NCBI GenBank assembly: GCA_000827205.1
Contig: KN832581.1
Location: 80,769 to 115,031 of the forward strand
From: Plicaturopsis crispa FD-325 SS-3
Lineage: Eukaryota; Basidiomycota; Agaricomycetes; Amylocorticiales; Amylocorticiaceae
Length of the DNA stretch: 34,263 nucleotides
Direction: 5' to 3'
Below the pieces are notes generated by a model. That model was not told the DNA's origin. It ran no database searches and saw only the letters and a program-made list of their open reading frames with translations. Numbering within the stretch: the first letter of the stretch is position 1; every line of letters begins with the position of its first letter. This document shows positions 29,608-34,263 of this stretch, piece by piece. The position numbers and the translations under genes are program-made.

Positions 29608-32078
29608 ATGCCAAAGGTTGGTGTCGCAGGCGCCCTTTCAAGGATGGGGAGTGCGAAGGTGAAAGCAGTGAAAGCAAAGCGCGCGGTTGAGGTGACCACG
29701 GACATTGTGGATGGCCGCCGCGTAAGTAAGAACTCGGAGGCTAAAAACCGTATTTGTAAGTCTCCGCGCCCTCTCTCTGCTAGTGTCCATCCCGTGGCTT
29801 ATCCCCAAGATTCACCCAGTACAAGACGAGGCGGAAAAGACGGCGCAGAAGGCCGCTGCTGCTGCGAAGAAGGCCAAGAGGAAAGCCCTTGCTGAAGACA
29901 AGCTGGCTTTCGACAGGAAGACATCAGCCGAGCATGCAGTGCGTATTCTGACATGGTCGGATCTTCCAAACAACCGCCTATATACTGAAATACATCATTC
30001 AACTTAGGCACAGTCACGCGCTAAGAACAAAAAGGTGTGTTGCGGACCTTGTTTTCGACCGTATATTGACAACGTCTGTGCTGCATAGCAGCTCAAGGAC
30101 AGTGCCGTGAGCGCTGAACTTACTCAACCACCTGCGCAGGCCATTTCAGACGCGGAAGATGACAACACGGACATCACTGGTGACGACAAAGAGGGTACCA
30201 CCACAATCGAGAGCGAGGATACGGAGTCTGAAGATGAAGCCAGCGCAAGTGGTGAAGGTAGCGATAGAGAAGACGATAGTCCCGCGGGTGTCAAGTCGGA
30301 CGGTAACGGCCAGGTGGCCCGTCTCAAAGACAACGATAACAATAGCTCGCGCAAACATCCTTCCTCTCCGGCCCTAGAGAGCGATGAGATGGATCAAGAC
30401 GAGCAGGATGTGCGCTTTGCTAAGCCGACAGGTCACGAGTCAAAGGTGTGTCTGTTGATCCTGCACTATCGTGCTCTCTTGTCTTGTTACTTACACGACT
30501 TTAGATTGCGTTCAAGGTTATCAGCGAGGCACCCAAGGGTCTCGTCGTGCGCAAGGAGGCGGTACCACTTCCCAGTCCATCGGCGGTTGCGAATACTCAT
30601 CGGAGCCCTGCGCGTTTGAATCTGCCGGTCGCCAATGCACCGGGAACGAGAAGTACGTCTGTCCGACTTGTAAATTTGCCTGCAGTGACTAATACGGCTC
30701 CTTGTCACTGCTGTTAAAGCTCCAGGTATCATTCCGCAATCCGTTCTGTCACAGTATATAAAATCTGATCAGCGCACGATAACCACAGAGCACTTATTCT
30801 TGTCGGAGGGTGAAGATGAGCATCCTACACGTTCATCAGTGTCCCCGGTGCAGTCGGACGTCCCCGAACGCCCTCGGAAGAAGCATCGGACGAAAGGCAT
30901 CGACACCGCTACGCCCAATAGCGGCGACGCCATTTCGGCCCCAAAACACAAGTCAAAGCGCGGAAATCGTAAGAAAAGCAAACAGCGCACCCGGCCTACA
31001 GCCAGGGCACTCGGGAGCAGTGATACGAAGGCCGTCCTCAAGGTAGCTGCGAAACTCTACCGCTGCTGGTTATGTACAGCGGAGCCGTACCCTGAAGACG
31101 ATGAACGAGATCTCGCTGCATCCCATGCGTGGGCTGAGGCCTGCCATACGAAGATGTTTGAAGATCAGGAGTTCAACGGAGACCTTCGGTTGCTGGTACG
31201 AGATGGCATCTACATTTCAGTAGCAGTATCCCAACTAATAGTACGGTATCAATTTGCTACAGATCGTGCGTCGCGGCTCACAAGTACGAGGCGAGCTAAT
31301 CACCAAGGCGCGCCCTATTGTGAAAGGGTACTTTGGCTTCCATTCCGGGAAGGACGAGGCTGATGTTGACCACAACCGGGACCTCGTTGACGCTCTCAAA
31401 TCAAACGCTGGATACCTCTATGCGGTACGTGGTACACTACATCTATTAAGTATATGCAAAGTATATCTCACACTTTTTTGCTATGCTGCTAGGATCCCGA
31501 GCAACAGGTCGGCCTCTGCGAGAGTCGCCTTGTTCAAGAGGTCATCAACGCCATGTGGTTCATGAATAAGCGTGACGAAGGGGTAACTGAGACTGCTTTC
31601 TTCGATCCCCTGCCACTGGTCACGGTCGCCCTTGTGTTTACAGTCGTAAGGGTTTTAAGAGTGTATACCCCAAGCTATTCTCCAAGACTGATTTTTTGTT
31701 CACGCACTAGATCGAGCACTGCATTGACGAGTTTTCCACCGGAACACAACGCGAGACAGGATTCAGCGAAATCCTTTGCAAATCGCATCAGGAGGCACAT
31801 GTGCAGATCCTCCGCGACTTCGAAGCGTTTGACCCCGTCAACTTCAGCTCCATTTTGTCCGACATATATACCATGGGATTGTGCGTGATGATCTATTTTA
31901 CTGCCTGGCATCGTGACTGATATCTTGAATCAATTCTAGGACATGCGCAGGTGTCTCAACGTCGTCTCCCGTCCCCAAACCGCTTGTGACCAACATTGAT
32001 TTTGCACGCTCTGTCACAGCGAGGACGGCCAGGAAATATTCGAGGGGGATGACAAAGGATGAGTTTGTGGAGGAGTAG
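29608..32078 (+). CDS. DUF6532 family protein, 10 exons, intact
   Basis: DUF6532 proteins are an Agaricomycete-expanded family of unknown function, often found near transposons. Exons are 29608-29721, 29810-29938, 30008-30034, 30089-30445, 30505-30652, 30720-31195, 31263-31424, 31493-31645, 31711-31880 and 31940-32078. They total 625 codons without a stop, about 624 aa. For the first intron, a donor at 29722 with the acceptor at 29809 keeps frame; a 28-nt alternative seems too short. The N-terminal half is Lys/Ala-rich (AEKTAQKAAAAAKKAKRK), then strongly acidic and Ser-rich, then basic (RKKHRTKG). The DUF6532 domain occupies roughly residues 400-580: IVRRGSQVRGELITKARPIV, LVQEVINAMWFMNKRDEGV, FDPLPLVTVALVFTVIEHCI. 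The gene is expected to be nuclear given its charged tracts. It is head to head with the dead Plavaka copy. Confidence 0.85.
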
Positions 32079-34026
32079 TGCCTCATCAAGCTCATCGCTA
32101 GTCGTCTGGGTTGACGCAGGGAATGGCTCAGTAGGCGCGAGCACCCCTACCGTACATTTCAATTTAATACTGTTTTCGCTGGCTACAATATTAATTTGCG
32201 TCTGCGGCTATATTCGATGATGCAGGCTATAGAGTTATATGGACACTGGTCCCTACGAGATGCTACGTATATGATAATATATGTGTTGGGCTATAGACCA
32301 ACAGCGGTGGTATAGAGTGGTATAGATCTACACCTCGCGGTACGTATGTCTATGTAATCGAGGGGTAGCCTACTTACCTAGAAATGCCTATTTCGACTAC
32401 ATACAGGTCAGTATACTACTGCGTGTTTCCTGATGCTCCGAGGATATCCGCAGGACTACAACAAACGAGAGGTCATTTTCTTTAGTAAAACTTGATATAA
32501 AGGATGAAACGTACCACAAGTCCTTATTCCAGCAGTTATTCGACGCCTAAGGGATGTTGTTGGAGATGCGAGGAGTGCGTAGGCCAAACCGCAGAAGTCA
32601 ACGAAAGATGCGCACTGGATATTGACGCAGCGGTCGAAAACATCACGGAAAGCGAGAGATTGTTGCCTCAGTATGTAGTTGTAGGTTACAAAAGGATTGG
32701 GGATGATCGATCGAGTGTGTCGAGAGGCCGGCGAGTCCGAGCGTCCAGACGACGAGGAAAGGATGCAAGTGCCAAAGTTGCGCTGAGATTTGGCTCAACT
32801 CGCGTTCCCCACATTTGCCTCCGATCCCCTCGACCAAACCACTCTTTGTCGACGATCTCTCTGGCTCTCCGACCGATCTCTCTCAATCCTTTTGTATCTT
32901 CATTTTAGTCTCTGTTTCTTTCATTCCCGCCATATCCGAATGCCTTTCCGCTTTAACCGCCGCCGTTAACCGCCGCTCAACGCCAGCAACGATACGCTGT
33001 GTCGTCACTAACATCGCATCTTTCAGTGATTGTGTACAGGGTGTTCTTGCATATGTGAGTGTTTTTAATCTCTCGGACGTCACTGCTCTCTGACAGCAAC
33101 CCATGTTTCGGCTGTGCGCCGCTTTTGGGTACTACAGCGGCATATGCATGTGTCCTAAGAGCTGAAATCCGGTATAACTCCCTCAAAACAGCCTTGTTTA
33201 TGGTGAGCAATATATAGTAGCTCAGTCCCGGACTATATGCGCAGGAAGGACTATAGCAATGGTAAGCTGCAATATCTCACTCCAGGTTCCTCGTCTCCCC
33301 GGCTAACGTTACGCTTCACCGCCGCGAGATATATCCCACGCAAAGCATTCGTTCGGAATCTAAATGACTCTCCTACGAGGTCTGTGGTGATTTGAAGCTC
33401 GGGAAAAGGCTAGGTGAGTGCCTAGAGACGTATATATGCCTGCATGTTCGCATTTCTGACCCCCTGCACCTACCTCAGACATCTAGGACGGTTTCTATTC
33501 AATGCACACGCTCTTAACACGTCCTTGCGACGTTCCTGGATGTGCGGAAGGTATCTGGTGAGTGTCTAGCCGCCTGCCTCCCCCCCCCCCCTTCGCAGTT
33601 TCGATATCCTGACCATTTACACCTGTCAGGTACCTTTTTCCCTGCATATAGCACCTCTAGTGGATCTATAGGGGCGGGTTTCTGTGCTTATGTGCTCATT
33701 GGATGTGCTGGTAAGTCCCTGCCTCCTCTCCTGCCGGATTTGTGGCACATTTCTGACATATGGAGCGGTCAGATCCATGCTCGTCCCGGCTTCTCCGCTC
33801 AAGAATTCTAACGACCTCGCACATGGCTTGGACTACAAGTCATAATCGACTCATCCCACCTTACGATCCTCCGCCCTTGGTCTTTTCTCGCGACCTCGTT
33901 CTCTCTGTCGAGGCGACTTAGTGCGACTTGGGATCAGCCGACGACACTTCGCTTACTCTTATCTTCGTATCTACGACCTTCGCCATCATCGCCTCATCCG
34001 TTCGGAGTTCGCGTTTTGTCCTTGAG
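32079..34026. other. No supported gene
   Basis: The longest frame (32504-32908, 134 codons) has no family pattern beyond a small Cys cluster (CCWRCEEC) and is probably chance. 33400-33760 contains loosely repeated GTGAGTG/CTAG words and a poly-C run. C/T-rich sequence just before 34026 probably belongs to the leader of the gene at the right edge. Confidence 0.45.
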
Positions 34027-34086
34027 GTGCGTTTATCTATTCAATATCCATTTAATTGCCTAATTAGACACTCTATTACAGGCTCA

Positions 34087-34263
34087 ATGACTTACAAACC
34101 CTCCGCCATCATGAATCTCGTCGTCCACTTTCCGGGCATCCTCAAGGCGTCGCCCTCGGAAAGGTCGACTGCTGAGTGGGCTGCGCGTGCGTATCGCCGC
34201 GACAACGGCTGGTTGAAAGAGTCGGTACATAGCCCGCGGTACAGGAGGTGGCCGAACGATATC
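34087..34263 (+). CDS. Start of an unidentified gene (runs off the right edge)
   Basis: From ATG at 34087 the frame stays open for 59 codons to the window end: MTYKPSAIMNLVVHFPGILK, then SPSERSTAEWAARAYRRDNG. A well-formed GT-AG intron (34027-34081, GTGCGT to TTACAG) sits directly before the ATG, so the gene would have a 5'UTR intron. A later Met at codon 9 is an alternative start. The family is not recognised from this short piece. Confidence 0.5.
   Translation, partial: MTYKPSAIMNLVVHFPGILKASPSERSTAEWAARAYRRDNGWLKESVHSPRYRRWPNDI

Noticed and set aside
30124-30358. Ser/Leu-rich minus-strand frames
   Set aside because: Complement of the acidic, Ser-rich exon 4 of the DUF6532 gene.
32504-32908. 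134-codon frame with CCWRCEEC as a zinc-binding protein
   Set aside because: A single short Cys cluster without further pattern, and no splice or promoter support.
1-34263. CRISPR arrays, bacterial operons or ribosomal RNA
   Set aside because: No regularly spaced repeats with unique spacers, no Shine-Dalgarno-led gene clusters, and pervasive spliceosomal introns show a eukaryotic nuclear sequence.

Overview
The window looks like an accessory, transposon-rich stretch of an Agaricomycete (mushroom-forming basidiomycete) nuclear genome. Genes are cut by many short GT-AG introns of about 50-65 nt. The recognisable families are ones expanded in Agaricomycetes: Plavaka-type (CACTA/EnSpm-related) transposases, a TET/JBP-type 2OG-Fe(II) dioxygenase, a DUF6532 protein, a Crypton-like tyrosine recombinase, a Tad-like LINE and a Ty3/gypsy remnant. 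I see no ordinary housekeeping gene that is intact. The species cannot be named from the sequence.

Layout. 1-2200: a degenerate flank with short inverted repeats, then a TET/JBP dioxygenase gene ending at 2197. 2235-5215: nested retroelement debris, namely a minus-strand LINE reverse transcriptase, a gypsy retropepsin fragment between ~60-bp direct repeats, two related hairpins and a 57/63-bp minisatellite. 5216-9065: a 13-exon Plavaka transposase that is complete apart from one 1-nt frameshift in its N-terminal zinc finger. 9066-12320: decayed coding-like sequence, three ~225-bp tandem repeats that each carry an intron-like core, and a broken MDR (enoyl-reductase-like) gene. 12945-14751: a 5-exon gene of an Agaricomycete-type family with one 1-nt frameshift. 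14986-15392: a tRNA-derived SINE-like piece, then a block resembling, in inverse orientation, the sequence just upstream of the Plavaka gene. Together 5216-15392 could be one ~10-kb Plavaka element with cargo (inference).

16290-17536 (minus): an F-box-like gene with one intron. 17540-19880: no supported gene. 19888-22600: broken kelch-repeat and dual-specificity phosphatase genes. 23394-27057 is the most interesting part: a fully open 7-exon Crypton-like tyrosine recombinase (449 aa) with a TATA box, facing tail to tail, 267 bp apart, a fully open 6-exon minus-strand gene (457 aa) with a SAP-like DNA-binding motif. The pair abuts the truncated end of a second, dead Plavaka copy (minus, ~27420-29218). 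Head to head with that copy is an intact 10-exon DUF6532 gene (29608-32078). The right edge (34087 onward) holds the start of another gene behind a 5'UTR intron.

Reading: most of the window is layered transposon insertion and decay. The genes that kept open frames through many introns (recombinase, SAP protein, DUF6532, and nearly Plavaka and the 12945 gene) are candidates for recent mobility or current function. Splice sites were assigned by eye from GT-AG signals and reading-frame continuity. Protein-family calls come from remembered family patterns, not from a search.
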